NCBI GenBank assembly: GCA_963746175.1
Contig: CAVVAH010000001.1
Coordinates: 1 to 64,000 of the forward strand
Source: CAVVAH01 sp963746175
GTDB taxonomy: Bacteria; Actinomycetota; Actinomycetes; JACCUZ01
Length of the DNA stretch: 64,000 bases
Direction of reading: 5' to 3'
The notes below the pieces were generated by a model. The model was not told where the DNA came from. It worked only from the letters and a program-made list of their open reading frames with translations, and did not search any database. This document shows, piece by piece, positions 38,656-47,828 of this stretch. The translations under genes and the position numbers were made by a program. Positions within the stretch are counted from its first letter, which is position 1. Every line of letters starts with the position of its first letter.

Positions 38656-40953
38656 ATGACCACGACCTCGACGGGTGTGCGCGACCGGACGGCGACCGGC
38701 GGCGGCGTCGGCACCGACGCGTCGCGGCCGGACGGCGTGCTGAAGGTGAGCGGCGAGTTCGCCTACGGCAGCGACCTGTGGGCCGACGAGATGCTGTGGG
38801 GGGTCACGCTGCGCAGCCCGCACCCCTCGGCGCGGATCGTGTCGATCGACATCGGCCCGGCGCTCGCCGTGCCCGGCGTCTACGCCGTGCTCACCGCCGA
38901 CGACGTACCGGGGGAGAAGCGCTACGGCCTCGAGGTCGACGACCAGCCGGTGCTCGCCACCGGGGTCGTCCGCTACCAGGGCGAGCCGGTGGCGCTGGTC
39001 GCCGCCGAGCACCCCGAGACCGCCCGCCGGGCGGCTGCGCGCATCGTCGTCGACTACGAGGTGCTCGTGCCGGTCACCGACGCGAGGGCCGCTCTCGAGC
39101 CCGGCGCCACGGTGCTGCACCCGGAGGAGACGCCGGTGGTCGAACGGTCCCGGGAGGACGCGCACCTGCACCCGCGCGGCAACCTCTTCCGGCACCTGAA
39201 GATCCGCAAGGGCGACCCCGACCCCGCGGCCGACGTGGTGGTCGAGGGCGACTACGAGGTCGGCATGCAGGACCAGGCGTTCCTCGGGCCGGAGTCCGGG
39301 CTGGCCGTGCCGGCCGAGGACGGCGGCATCGACCTCTTCGTCGCCACCCAGTGGCTGCACGTCGACCAGGAGCAGATCTGCCGCGCACTGGCGATGCCGC
39401 CCGACAAGGTGCGTCTCACGCTGGCCGGCGTCGGTGGCGCGTTCGGTGGCCGCGAGGACCTGTCGATGCACGTGCACGCCTGCCTGCTCGCGCTGCACAC
39501 GGGCAAGCCGGTCAAGATGTCGTACAACCGCGAGGAGTCGTTCTTCGGTCATGTGCACCGGCACCCGGCGACGATGCACTACGCGCACGGCTTCACCCGC
39601 GACGGCGACCTGGTCTTCGTCCGCGCGCAGATCTGGCTCGACGGCGGCGCCTACCTGTCCAGCAGCGCCGCGGTCGTCGGCAACGCCGGGCTGATGGGGA
39701 TCGGGCCCTACGTCGTGCCGAACGTCCGGATGGACTGCTACGGCGCGTACACCAACAACCCGCCGTGCGGCGCGATGCGCGGCTTCGGTGCGGTGCAGGC
39801 GGCGTTCGCCTACGAGTCGCAGATGGACAAGGCCGCCGAGGCGCTCGGCATGGACCCGGTCGACCTGCGCTGCCGCAACGCGATGGAGGAGGGCTCCGTC
39901 GCGCCCACCGGGCAGGTGCTGGACAGCCCGGCACCGGTCGTCGAGCTGCTGCGCCGGCTGCAGGCCATGCCGATGCCCGAGTCCGCAGCGACCGGTGGCC
40001 ACGACCTGCGCCGGCTGCCCGGCGGCGTCGCGAACTCCACCCACGGCGAGGGCGTGCGGCGCGGCGTCGGCTACGCGGTGGCGTACAAGAACATCGGGTT
40101 CTCGGAGGGCTTCGACGACTACTCGACGGCGCGGGTGCGGCTCGAGGTCGTGGCCGGTGAGCCGGTGGTCACCGTGCACACCGCGGCTGCCGAGGTCGGA
40201 CAGGGCCTGGTCACCGTGCAGCAGCAGATCGCCCGCACCGAGCTCGGCGTGGAGCGGGTGGTCGTGGCCCCCGCCGACACCGCGGTCGGCAGCGGCGGCT
40301 CGTCGTCGGCGTCCCGGCAGACCTACGTCACCGGCGGCGCCGTGCGCGAGGCGTGCCGGCTGGTCCGCGACCAGGTGCTGGCTCGGGTCGGCACCGAGCG
40401 CTGGGAGGACGTCGACCTCGTGGCCGTCCTGGGCGACGAGCACGTCGAGGCGACCACCGAGTGGCGGCACCGTCCCACCGAGGCCGTCGACCCCGAGACC
40501 GGTCAGGGCTTCGCGCACGTGCAGTACGCCTTCGCGGCGCACCGCGCGGTCGTCGACGTCGACGTCGAGCTCGGCCTGGTCAAGGTGGTCGAGCTGGCGT
40601 GCACCCAGGACGTCGGCAAAGCCGTCAACCCCCAGGCCGTGGTCGGCCAGATCGTCGGCGGCACCGCCCAGGGCATGGGGCTGGCGCTCATGGAGGAGAT
40701 CGTCGTCACGGACGGCATCATCAAGAACCCGTCCTTCACCGACTACCTCATCCCGACGATCCTCGACATGCCGCCGATGCAGGTCGACGTGCTCGAGCAG
40801 CCGGACCCGCACGCGCCCTACGGCCTGCGCGGCGTGGGCGAGCCGCCGACCATCTCGTCCGGGCCGGCGGTGCTGTCGGCGGTCCGTGCTGCCACCGGGC
40901 AGTTCCTCACCCGGGTGCCGGTCCGGCCGGAGCACATCACCGGCACCGCATGA
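38656..40953 (+). CDS. xdhA: xanthine dehydrogenase molybdopterin-binding subunit
   Basis: A 765-residue molybdenum subunit that hydroxylates hypoxanthine and xanthine to urate. Key segments: GGAFGGRED for the molybdopterin, AMRGFGAVQAAFAYES, TAAAEVGQGLVTVQQQ, and GLRGVGEPPTISS with the catalytic Glu at the C-terminus. All are intact. ATG 38656 has GGAGTGA 6-8 nt upstream. The stop overlaps the allantoinase start (ATGA). XDH maturation factor (XdhC-like chaperone) is not in the window. Confidence 0.92.
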   Translation: MTTTSTGVRDRTATGGGVGTDASRPDGVLKVSGEFAYGSDLWADEMLWGVTLRSPHPSARIVSIDIGPALAVPGVYAVLTADDVPGEKRYGLEVDDQPVLATGVVRYQGEPVALVAAEHPETARRAAARIVVDYEVLVPVTDARAALEPGATVLHPEETPVVERSREDAHLHPRGNLFRHLKIRKGDPDPAADVVVEGDYEVGMQDQAFLGPESGLAVPAEDGGIDLFVATQWLHVDQEQICRALAMPPDKVRLTLAGVGGAFGGREDLSMHVHACLLALHTGKPVKMSYNREESFFGHVHRHPATMHYAHGFTRDGDLVFVRAQIWLDGGAYLSSSAAVVGNAGLMGIGPYVVPNVRMDCYGAYTNNPPCGAMRGFGAVQAAFAYESQMDKAAEALGMDPVDLRCRNAMEEGSVAPTGQVLDSPAPVVELLRRLQAMPMPESAATGGHDLRRLPGGVANSTHGEGVRRGVGYAVAYKNIGFSEGFDDYSTARVRLEVVAGEPVVTVHTAAAEVGQGLVTVQQQIARTELGVERVVVAPADTAVGSGGSSSASRQTYVTGGAVREACRLVRDQVLARVGTERWEDVDLVAVLGDEHVEATTEWRHRPTEAVDPETGQGFAHVQYAFAAHRAVVDVDVELGLVKVVELACTQDVGKAVNPQAVVGQIVGGTAQGMGLALMEEIVVTDGIIKNPSFTDYLIPTILDMPPMQVDVLEQPDPHAPYGLRGVGEPPTISSGPAVLSAVRAATGQFLTRVPVRPEHITGTA

Positions 40954-42332
40954 GCCCTCCGGACCTCGTCGTCCATGCTCCCCGCGCCTACTGCCCTGCG
41001 CACACATCGGTGCGCAGCGCACCAGCGGTCCGGGAGCTGGGGCCGATCACGGTGACGGTGCGGGACGGCGTCGTCGAGTCCGTCGGTCCGCTGGACCTGA
41101 CGGTCACCGGCGCCGAGGTCGTCGAGCTGGCCGCCGACGAGGTGCTGCTGCCCGGCCTGGTCGACACCCACGTGCACGTCAACGAGCCGGGCCGCACCGA
41201 GTGGGAGGGCTTTGCCACCGCCACCCGCGCGGCCGCTGCCGGCGGCGTGACCACCGTCGTCGACATGCCGCTGAACAGCCTGCCGCCGACCCTCGACCCG
41301 GCAGCACTCGCCGTGAAGCGGTCCGCCGCCGAGGGGCAGTGCCACGTCGACGTCGGCTTCTGGGGTGGTGCCGTGCCGGGCAACCAGGGCCGGCTGCGGC
41401 CGCTGCTCGACGCCGGCGTCATGGGGGTGAAGTGCTTCCTGCCGGACTCGGGTGTCGCGGAGTTCCCGGCGCTCGACGGCGACGGACTGCTGCGAGCCGC
41501 GGAGGAGGTCGCCGCCGCCGACGGGCTGCTGCTCGTCCACGCCGAGGACCCCGCGGTGCTCGCCGCAGCACCCGCCGCGAGCGGCCCGTCGTACGACGTG
41601 TTCCTCGCGTCGCGGCCGGCGGCTGCTGAGGACACGGCGATCGCTCGCGTCGTCGACGCCGCCCGCCGCACCGGGGCGCGGGTGCACGTGGTGCACCTGT
41701 CGAGCGCGTCGTCACTGCCCACCGTCGCGGCCGCGAAGGCGGACGGTGTCCGACTCACGGTCGAGACCTGCCCGCACTACCTCGTGCTGCGCGCCGAGGA
41801 CGTGCCCCACGGCGCGACGCCGTACAAGTGCTGCCCGCCGGTGCGGGGGGGCGCCAACCGCGACGCACTCTGGGGCGGACTGGCCGACGGCACCATCGAC
41901 CTGGTGGTGAGCGACCACTCGCCGTGCACCGCCGACCTCAAGTCGATGGACACCGGTGACTTCGGCACCGCGTGGGGCGGCATCTCGTCGTTGCAGCTCG
42001 GGCTGCCGCTGGTCTGGACCGAGGCGCGCCGCCGCGGCCACGACCTCGCCGACGTGGTCCGCTGGATGTCCGCGGCACCGGCTGCGCTGGTCGGGCTCAC
42101 CACGAAGGGTGTGCTCCGCGAGGGCGGCGCGGCCGACCTGGTGGCCTTCGCGCCGGCCGACGAGCAGGTCGTGGACCCGGCCCGGCTGCACCACCGGAAC
42201 CCGGTGTCGCCGTACGCCGGTGCGCGGCTCACCGGTGCCGTACGCGCGACGTGGTTGGCTGGACGCCGGGCGGACCCGGACAGCGGCGACCACACGCCGC
42301 GCGGGCGGCTGCTGGCGCGAGGGGAGGCCTGA
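40950..42332 (+). CDS. allB: allantoinase
   Basis: A 460-residue binuclear zinc amidohydrolase that opens the hydantoin ring of allantoin to allantoate. Metal ligands: His74 and His76 in DTHVHVNEPGR, the carboxylated Lys161 in GVKCFLPDSG, His197 in VHAED, His249 in VHVVHLSSA, and Asp322 in SDHSPC. The DHSPC motif and the NEPGRTEWEGF segment are allantoinase-specific. The start overlaps the xdhA stop. Confidence 0.95.
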   Translation: MSPPDLVVHAPRAYCPAHTSVRSAPAVRELGPITVTVRDGVVESVGPLDLTVTGAEVVELAADEVLLPGLVDTHVHVNEPGRTEWEGFATATRAAAAGGVTTVVDMPLNSLPPTLDPAALAVKRSAAEGQCHVDVGFWGGAVPGNQGRLRPLLDAGVMGVKCFLPDSGVAEFPALDGDGLLRAAEEVAAADGLLLVHAEDPAVLAAAPAASGPSYDVFLASRPAAAEDTAIARVVDAARRTGARVHVVHLSSASSLPTVAAAKADGVRLTVETCPHYLVLRAEDVPHGATPYKCCPPVRGGANRDALWGGLADGTIDLVVSDHSPCTADLKSMDTGDFGTAWGGISSLQLGLPLVWTEARRRGHDLADVVRWMSAAPAALVGLTTKGVLREGGAADLVAFAPADEQVVDPARLHHRNPVSPYAGARLTGAVRATWLAGRRADPDSGDHTPRGRLLARGEA

Positions 42333-42334
42333 CC

Positions 42335-43360
42335 GTGCGAGACCCGCTGACGCTGCCCGACCTGGCGGTGCGCACCTTCGGTGGCGCCGTGGTGTGGGCC
42401 AACGACGAGGCGTTCGCCGGCCGGGAGAACCTCGTCAACCCGGGGCCGGCGACGTTCTCCCCACGGACGTTCGGGGCGAAGGGGCAGGTCTACGACGGCT
42501 GGGAGACCCGGCGCCGGCGCCCCTTCCACGACGGCGACCACGACGAGGCGATCGTCCGGCTGGGTGCGCCGGGTGTGGTGCAGGCCGTCGTCGTGGACAC
42601 CAGCTTCTTCACCGGCAACTTCCCGAGCGAGGCGTCCGTCGAGGGTCTGTGCGCCGACGGCACGCCGTCCGTCGACGACCTGCGGGCCGCGGAGTGGACG
42701 ACGCTGGTCGAGCGCACCCCGCTGAGCGGTGACACCGAGAACGTGTTCACCGTCGACTCGCCGCGCCGCTGGACCCACGTCCGCCTGTCGATCCACCCCG
42801 ACGGCGGGGTGGCGCGGCTGCGGGTGCACGGCGAGGTCGTCGCCGACCCCGGTGTCGTCGAGGCGCTCGGGACGGTCGACCTCGCCTCGCTCGAGCTCGG
42901 CGGCACCGTCACCGGCTGCAGCAACCTCTTCTACGGCTCGCCGGACCGGCTGATCGCGCCCGGCGTCGCGCGGTCCATGGGAGAGGGCTGGGAGACCGCC
43001 CGCCGCCGTGACGACGGCAACGACTGGGTGGAGGTGCGGCTGGCGACCCGCGGCTCGGTCCGGGTGGTCGAGCTGGACACGACGTGGTTCCTCGGCAACG
43101 CACCGGGTGAGGCGGCCCTGTCGGCGTACGACGGTGCGGACGACCCGGCCGAGGGTGCGGCCTGGACGACGCTGCTCGGGCGGACCCCGCTGCAGCCGGA
43201 CACCCGCCACCGGCTGGTGCTGCCGGTGGCCGCCACGCCCGCCACCCACGTTCGGCTGGACGTCTACCCGGACGGCGGGATGGCCCGGCTGCGGCTCTGG
43301 GGCACCCCCACCGACGACGGCCTGGTGGCGCTCCGCGACCGCTGGGACACCACGGCATGA
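42335..43360 (+). CDS. alc: allantoicase
   Basis: A 341-residue allantoicase made of two repeated jelly-roll halves. The repeat is visible as VVDTSFFTGNFPSEASVEG in the first half and VVELDTTWFLGNAPGEAALS in the second, each followed by HVRL...YPDGGMARLR-type strands. It hydrolyses allantoate to ureidoglycolate and urea. GTG 42335 follows GGGGAGG. This fixes the pathway branch as the allantoicase route rather than the allantoate amidohydrolase route. The stop overlaps the next start (ATGA). Confidence 0.93.
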   Translation: MRDPLTLPDLAVRTFGGAVVWANDEAFAGRENLVNPGPATFSPRTFGAKGQVYDGWETRRRRPFHDGDHDEAIVRLGAPGVVQAVVVDTSFFTGNFPSEASVEGLCADGTPSVDDLRAAEWTTLVERTPLSGDTENVFTVDSPRRWTHVRLSIHPDGGVARLRVHGEVVADPGVVEALGTVDLASLELGGTVTGCSNLFYGSPDRLIAPGVARSMGEGWETARRRDDGNDWVEVRLATRGSVRVVELDTTWFLGNAPGEAALSAYDGADDPAEGAAWTTLLGRTPLQPDTRHRLVLPVAATPATHVRLDVYPDGGMARLRLWGTPTDDGLVALRDRWDTTA

Positions 43361-45072
43361 CGCTGCCCGACAGCGTGCTCGGCGAGCTGGACGACCTGCT
43401 GGCCCCCTGGGACGCGGCGCTCGCCACCGGCTGGCCGGGGGAGCCGGCCATCCCGCAGCCCGTGCACACGCTCTACCTCCCGGCCGACCGGCTCGGTGCC
43501 GACGTGGTCCAGCGGGTCGGCGCCGAGGCACTGGCGGCGGTCGCGGGGGACGACGCGACGTCGATGGCTGCCGTGACCGGGCTCGGCGCCGCGCTGGTGG
43601 CCGACGTCTGGCCGCGGGTGCTGGCCAAGCTCGCGCGGCAGCCGGTCGAGGACCTGCGTGCCGACCTCGAGGACGGCTACGGCCACCGGGCGGACGACGA
43701 GGAGGACGAGGACGCCACCGACGCCGGCGAGGTGCTGGCGGCACTCGCCGGACCGTCCGCGCCGATGGTGCGCGGCGTGCGGGTCAAGTCGATGGAGGCC
43801 GCGACCCGTCGCCGCGGCGTACGGTCGCTGGACCGCGTGCTCGCGTCGTTCGGCGGGACGCTGCCACGTGGGTTCGTGGTGACGCTGCCGAAGGTGACGT
43901 CGGTCGACCAGGTGCGCGCGATGGTGCTGCTCTGCGACCGGCTCGAGGACGCGCACCGGCTGCCGCCGCGGTCGCTGCGCTTCGAGGTGCAGGTCGAGAT
44001 GCCCCAGGCGGTGCTCGCCGCGGACGGCACCGCGACCGTCGCCGCCGCGGTGCACGTGGCGGCCGGTCGCTGCACCGGCCTGCACTACGGCACGTACGAC
44101 TACAGCGCGGCGCTCGGTGTCGCGGCAGCCCACCAGGCGATGGACCACCCGGTGGCCGACCACGCGAAGGACGTCATGCAGGTCGCGGCCGCGCAGACCG
44201 GTGTCCGCGTGAGCGACGGCTCGACCAACGTGCTGCCGGTCGGCGACCGCGACCACGTCGAGCGCGCGTGGGCGCTGCACGCCCGGCTGGTGCGCCGGTC
44301 GCTGGAGCGCGGCATCTACCAGGGCTGGGACCTCCACCCGGCGCAGCTGCCGACCCGCTACCTGGCGACGTTCGCGTTCTACCGCTCGGGGCTGCGCGCG
44401 GCCGTCGCACGCCTCACGACGTACCTCGACCGGCAGGAGTCCGGCGTCCTCGACGAGCCGGCCACCGCCTTCGCGCTCGCGGCGTTCGTGGTGCGCGCCC
44501 TCGACTGCGGCGCCGTCGACGTCGCGGAGGTCGCGGCGGTGGGCGGCCCCGACCTCGCGGCACTGCGCCGGCTGGCCCGGCGGTCGGCACCGGCGTCCGC
44601 CGGGCCGCTCGACGCCCTCGCCCCCGACCAGCTGCGGGCGGCCCTGCTCGAGGTCTGCGCGTCGCGCCGGTGGTCCGACCTGGTGGCCGGCGCCGCGCCG
44701 TACGGCGACCTGCCGACCCTGCTGCGCGCAGCTGACACGGCGCTGGCCGCGCTCGACGAGGCCGACGTCGACGAGGCGATGGCCGGCCACCCGCGGATCG
44801 GCGAGCGCAGCGAGCACGCGTCGTCGCGGCGCGAGCAGGCCGGCGTCGACGACGCCACCCGCGCCGCGCTCCTCGACGGCAACCGGGAGTACGAGGCGCG
44901 CTTCGGCCACGTCTACCTTGTGTGCGCGAGCGGCCGGACCGGTGCCGAGCTGCTCGCCGTGCTGCGGTCCCGGCTGGCCAACGACCCGGGGTACGAGCGG
45001 ACCGTGGCCCGCCGCGAGCTCGGGAAGATCAACGCACTGCGGCTGGAGCGCCTCGCGGAGGAGAGCGGATGA
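43357..45072 (+). CDS. fused CitE-like (DUF6986) aldolase / OHCU decarboxylase
   Basis: A 571-residue two-domain protein. Residues 1 to about 400 resemble the CitE/HpcH-like DUF6986 group: DLRADLEDGYG, FEVQVEMPQAVL and LHYGTYDYSAAL carry the acidic metal ligands of that fold. From about residue 415 the sequence is a 2-oxo-4-hydroxy-4-carboxy-5-ureidoimidazoline decarboxylase: HPRIGER (catalytic His), EHASSRREQAG, and EYEARFGHVYLVCASGRTG. The second domain converts OHCU to S-allantoin. The role of the first is unknown; related lyases act on glyoxylate or malyl-CoA, which fits the neighbourhood. It is coupled to allantoicase and HIU hydrolase. Confidence 0.85.
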   Translation: MTLPDSVLGELDDLLAPWDAALATGWPGEPAIPQPVHTLYLPADRLGADVVQRVGAEALAAVAGDDATSMAAVTGLGAALVADVWPRVLAKLARQPVEDLRADLEDGYGHRADDEEDEDATDAGEVLAALAGPSAPMVRGVRVKSMEAATRRRGVRSLDRVLASFGGTLPRGFVVTLPKVTSVDQVRAMVLLCDRLEDAHRLPPRSLRFEVQVEMPQAVLAADGTATVAAAVHVAAGRCTGLHYGTYDYSAALGVAAAHQAMDHPVADHAKDVMQVAAAQTGVRVSDGSTNVLPVGDRDHVERAWALHARLVRRSLERGIYQGWDLHPAQLPTRYLATFAFYRSGLRAAVARLTTYLDRQESGVLDEPATAFALAAFVVRALDCGAVDVAEVAAVGGPDLAALRRLARRSAPASAGPLDALAPDQLRAALLEVCASRRWSDLVAGAAPYGDLPTLLRAADTALAALDEADVDEAMAGHPRIGERSEHASSRREQAGVDDATRAALLDGNREYEARFGHVYLVCASGRTGAELLAVLRSRLANDPGYERTVARRELGKINALRLERLAEESG

Positions 45073-45389
45073 GCCTCGTCACCACGCACGTCCTCGACAC
45101 GGTGACCGGCCTGCCGGCGGCCGGGATGCCGGTGAGCCTGTCAGGCGACGGGGTGGGCGCCGAGGGCGTCACCGACGCCGACGGCCGGCTGCGCGACCTC
45201 GGTCCGGACCGGCTGGACCCGGGCACCTACCGGATCACGTTCGCGACCTGGGAGTGGTTCCTCGGTGCAGGGCGCGAGTCGTTCTACCCGGAGGTCGTCG
45301 TGACGTTCGCCGTCACCGACCCGGACCGGCACCTGCACGTGCCGCTGCTGCTGTCGCCGTACTCCTACTCGACCTACCGCGGGAGCTGA
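45069..45389 (+). CDS. uraH: 5-hydroxyisourate hydrolase
   Basis: A 106-residue transthyretin-like protein. The family signature is the C-terminal YRGS (residues 103-106) and the N-terminal THVLDTVTG with the catalytic His7. It hydrolyses 5-hydroxyisourate, the product of urate oxidase, to OHCU, which the fused decarboxylase upstream uses. Start overlaps the upstream stop (ATGA) and the next gene begins 2 nt after its stop. Confidence 0.95.
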   Translation: MSLVTTHVLDTVTGLPAAGMPVSLSGDGVGAEGVTDADGRLRDLGPDRLDPGTYRITFATWEWFLGAGRESFYPEVVVTFAVTDPDRHLHVPLLLSPYSYSTYRGS

Positions 45390-45391
45390 CC

Positions 45392-46288
45392 ATGGCGATC
45401 CGGCTCGGCGACAACAGGTACGGCAAGGCCGAGTCGCGGCTGGTCCGCGTGGTGCGCGACAGCGCGCGGCACGAGGTGCGCGACCTCACCGTGTCGTCGT
45501 CGCTGCGGGGCGACTTCGACGACGCGCACCTCACCGGCGACCAGGCGAACGTGCTCCCGACCGACACGCAGAAGAACACCGTCTACGCGTTCGCCAAGGA
45601 GCACGGTGTCGGCACTGCGGAGGAGTTCGCGGTGCTGCTGGCCCGGCACTTCGTCGACGACGTCGAGCCGGTGACCTCCGCCCAGGTCCGCGTCGAGGAG
45701 GCCCGCTGGGACCGGGCCACGGTCGACGGCACGCCGCACGACCACACGTTCGTCCGCAGCGGCGCCGAGACCCGCACCGCGGTGGTGACGGCGTACCGCG
45801 GCGGGGCGCACGTCGTGTCCGGGCTCACCGGGCTGGTGGTGCTGAAGTCGACCGGCTCGGAGTTCAAGGACTTCCTGGTCGACGACCTCACGACGCTGCC
45901 GCCCACCGACGACCGTGTGCTCGCCACGTCGCTCACCGCGCGGTGGCGCTGGTCCGCGGCCCCGTCCGACGGCTACGACTCGGCGTACGACGAGGTCCGG
46001 GCGCTGCTCGTGTCGAGGTTCGGCTCGCTGCACAGCCTGGCGCTGCAGCAGTCGCTGTGGGAGATGGGCCGTACCGTGCTCGCGGTGCGCGCCGACGTGG
46101 CGGAGCTGCGGATGTCGGCGCCGAACAAGCACCACTACCTGGTGGACCTCTCGCCCTTCGGGCTGGACAACCCGGGCGAGGTCTTCGTGGCCGGCGACCG
46201 GCCCTACGGCCTCATCGAGGTCGTCGTCGAGCGCGACGACGAGGAGCCGGCACCCGGCGCCTGGCGCGACCTCCCCGGCTTCGTCTGA
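45392..46288 (+). CDS. pucL: urate oxidase (uricase)
   Basis: A 298-residue cofactor-free uricase that oxidises urate to 5-hydroxyisourate. The catalytic pieces are Lys12 in NRYGKAE and Thr57-Asp58 in VLPTDTQKNTVY, and there is the conserved SGLTGLVVLKSTGSEF and a second-half segment LWEMGRTVLAVRADVAEL. Last gene of the rightward purine operon. A perfect 17-bp hairpin follows 10 nt later. Confidence 0.95.
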   Translation: MAIRLGDNRYGKAESRLVRVVRDSARHEVRDLTVSSSLRGDFDDAHLTGDQANVLPTDTQKNTVYAFAKEHGVGTAEEFAVLLARHFVDDVEPVTSAQVRVEEARWDRATVDGTPHDHTFVRSGAETRTAVVTAYRGGAHVVSGLTGLVVLKSTGSEFKDFLVDDLTTLPPTDDRVLATSLTARWRWSAAPSDGYDSAYDEVRALLVSRFGSLHSLALQQSLWEMGRTVLAVRADVAELRMSAPNKHHYLVDLSPFGLDNPGEVFVAGDRPYGLIEVVVERDDEEPAPGAWRDLPGFV

Positions 46289-46297
46289 CCGACCGGC

Positions 46298-46341
46298 GCT
46301 GCATGATCACCGCACTGAAGGGCCTGCGGTGATCATGCAGC
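46298..46341. terminator. bidirectional palindromic terminator after urate oxidase
   Basis: A perfect 17-bp stem, 46298-46314 with 46325-46341, and a 10-nt loop. It sits between the urate oxidase stop (46288) and the stop of the leftward flavin oxidoreductase (46355), so it can end both transcripts. The TGATCA core resembles the palindromes at 21309 and 53553. Confidence 0.7.
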
Positions 46342-46354
46342 TCTGGTCGTGCGG

Positions 46355-47782
46355 TCAGCGCTGGGCGGGGAGGGTGACGGTCGAGGACGGCACCTGGTGG
46401 TTCGCGACGAACGTGCCGTGGGGGTCGACGGCCGTTCGGACGGCCCGCAGCCGGGCGTACGACTCCTCGTCGTAGCCGGTGCGGGCGTCGACGGCGTGCT
46501 CGGCGAAGTTCAGGTACTGCCGGCCGTTGGCCCACGGCGCCATGACCGAGACCAGCGCGTCGGCGTCGGCCTGGCCGGCGGCCGCCATCTCGGGCGTCGC
46601 CGCGATCGCGACGCCGAAGAGGACGAACTCGCCGGAGACCATCGGCACCGCGCCGGCACCCTCGGCCGGCCGGCCGAGCGCCCCGCCCAGCTGGCGCAGC
46701 TCGGCCACGAGCAGGGACTGCTGCGAGCCGTGCCCGACCTGGCCGAGGAACGCGTCGATGGCGTCGGCCGGCAGCCCGGAGAGGACGGCGGAGTTGCTGA
46801 CACCGGGCGTGGGGCCTTCGGGATCCATGTGCAGCCGGACGATCGACGCCGACGGCACGCGGGCGAAGGTGTCCATCTCGGGCTCGAGCGCGCGCAGCTC
46901 CGCGAGGATCTTCTCGGCCATGCAGTCCTCGTCGTTGACGGCGCCGTCGATGACGAGGATCTGGCGGCCGCGGATCGGCGCGGGGATCTCCTCGAACGGC
47001 GGCAGCTGGAGGATCCGGAACGACGTGGTGACCGAGTCCGGCGCGTCGACGGTCCAGTGCGCCCAGGCGCGCAGGACCTTCTCCGCGTCGGAGCGGTCCC
47101 AGACGAGCATCCCGGCGTAGACGGTGTCGATGGGGAACAGCCGGAGCTCCAGTGCGGTCACGACGCCGAAGTTGCCGCCGCCGCCGCGCACGGCCCAGAA
47201 CAGGTCCGGCTCCGTCTCGGCCGTCGCCCGCACCAGCGTGCCGTCCGCGGTGACGATCTCGACGGCCGTGATGTTGTTGGTGGCCAGGCCGAGCTCGCGG
47301 GCGTACCAGCCCATGCCGCCGCCCAGCGAGTAGCCGACCACGCCGACGTCCGGCGAGGAGCCGTGCAGGGCCGCGAGGCCGTACGGCGCCACCGCGTCGA
47401 CGACGTCGATCCACAGTGCACCAGCGCCGACCCTGGCTGTCCGGGCCTCGGCATCGACCTCGACGTCGCGCATCGCGGAGGTGCGGACGAGCACGGCGTC
47501 GCCGAGGGCGCCCAGCGGGCCGGCGTTGTGGCCGGTGCCCTGGGCGGCGACCCGGAGGCCGGCGGCGGTCGCGGCGCGGACCACCTCGGCGACCTCGTCG
47601 GCGGATGCCGGGTAGGCGACGGCGGCCGGGTGCTGCTGGACGGAGACGTTCCACGGCATCCGGGCGGCGTCGTAGCCGGGGTCTCCGGGGAGGTGGACGG
47701 CGCCACCGCACAGGCCGCGCAGCGACGAGGCGTCGGCGAGGGGGCTCGTGGTCTGCTCCGGGGTGGTGGGCTGTGCGGTCAC
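46355..47782 (-). CDS. FAD-binding oxidoreductase (berberine-bridge-like)
   Basis: A 475-residue flavoprotein of the VAO/PCMH fold with a berberine-bridge-like C-terminus. The FAD region is AAQGTGHNAGPLG, where the His could hold FAD covalently, then GYSLGGGMGWYARELGLATNNI and WAVRGGGGNFGVVTALELRLFP. The C-terminal BBE motif is RYLNFAEHAVDARTGY-like (YLNFAEH). The substrate is unknown. Such enzymes often act on sugars or in secondary metabolism. GTG 47782 follows GAGGAGGACGCA. It may be controlled by the large regulator encoded just upstream on the same strand. Confidence 0.85.
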   Translation of the reverse strand: MTAQPTTPEQTTSPLADASSLRGLCGGAVHLPGDPGYDAARMPWNVSVQQHPAAVAYPASADEVAEVVRAATAAGLRVAAQGTGHNAGPLGALGDAVLVRTSAMRDVEVDAEARTARVGAGALWIDVVDAVAPYGLAALHGSSPDVGVVGYSLGGGMGWYARELGLATNNITAVEIVTADGTLVRATAETEPDLFWAVRGGGGNFGVVTALELRLFPIDTVYAGMLVWDRSDAEKVLRAWAHWTVDAPDSVTTSFRILQLPPFEEIPAPIRGRQILVIDGAVNDEDCMAEKILAELRALEPEMDTFARVPSASIVRLHMDPEGPTPGVSNSAVLSGLPADAIDAFLGQVGHGSQQSLLVAELRQLGGALGRPAEGAGAVPMVSGEFVLFGVAIAATPEMAAAGQADADALVSVMAPWANGRQYLNFAEHAVDARTGYDEESYARLRAVRTAVDPHGTFVANHQVPSSTVTLPAQR

Positions 47783-47828
47783 TGCGTCCTCCTCGTGCGG
47801 GCCGGCGCACGCCGCCGGCTCGGTGGGA

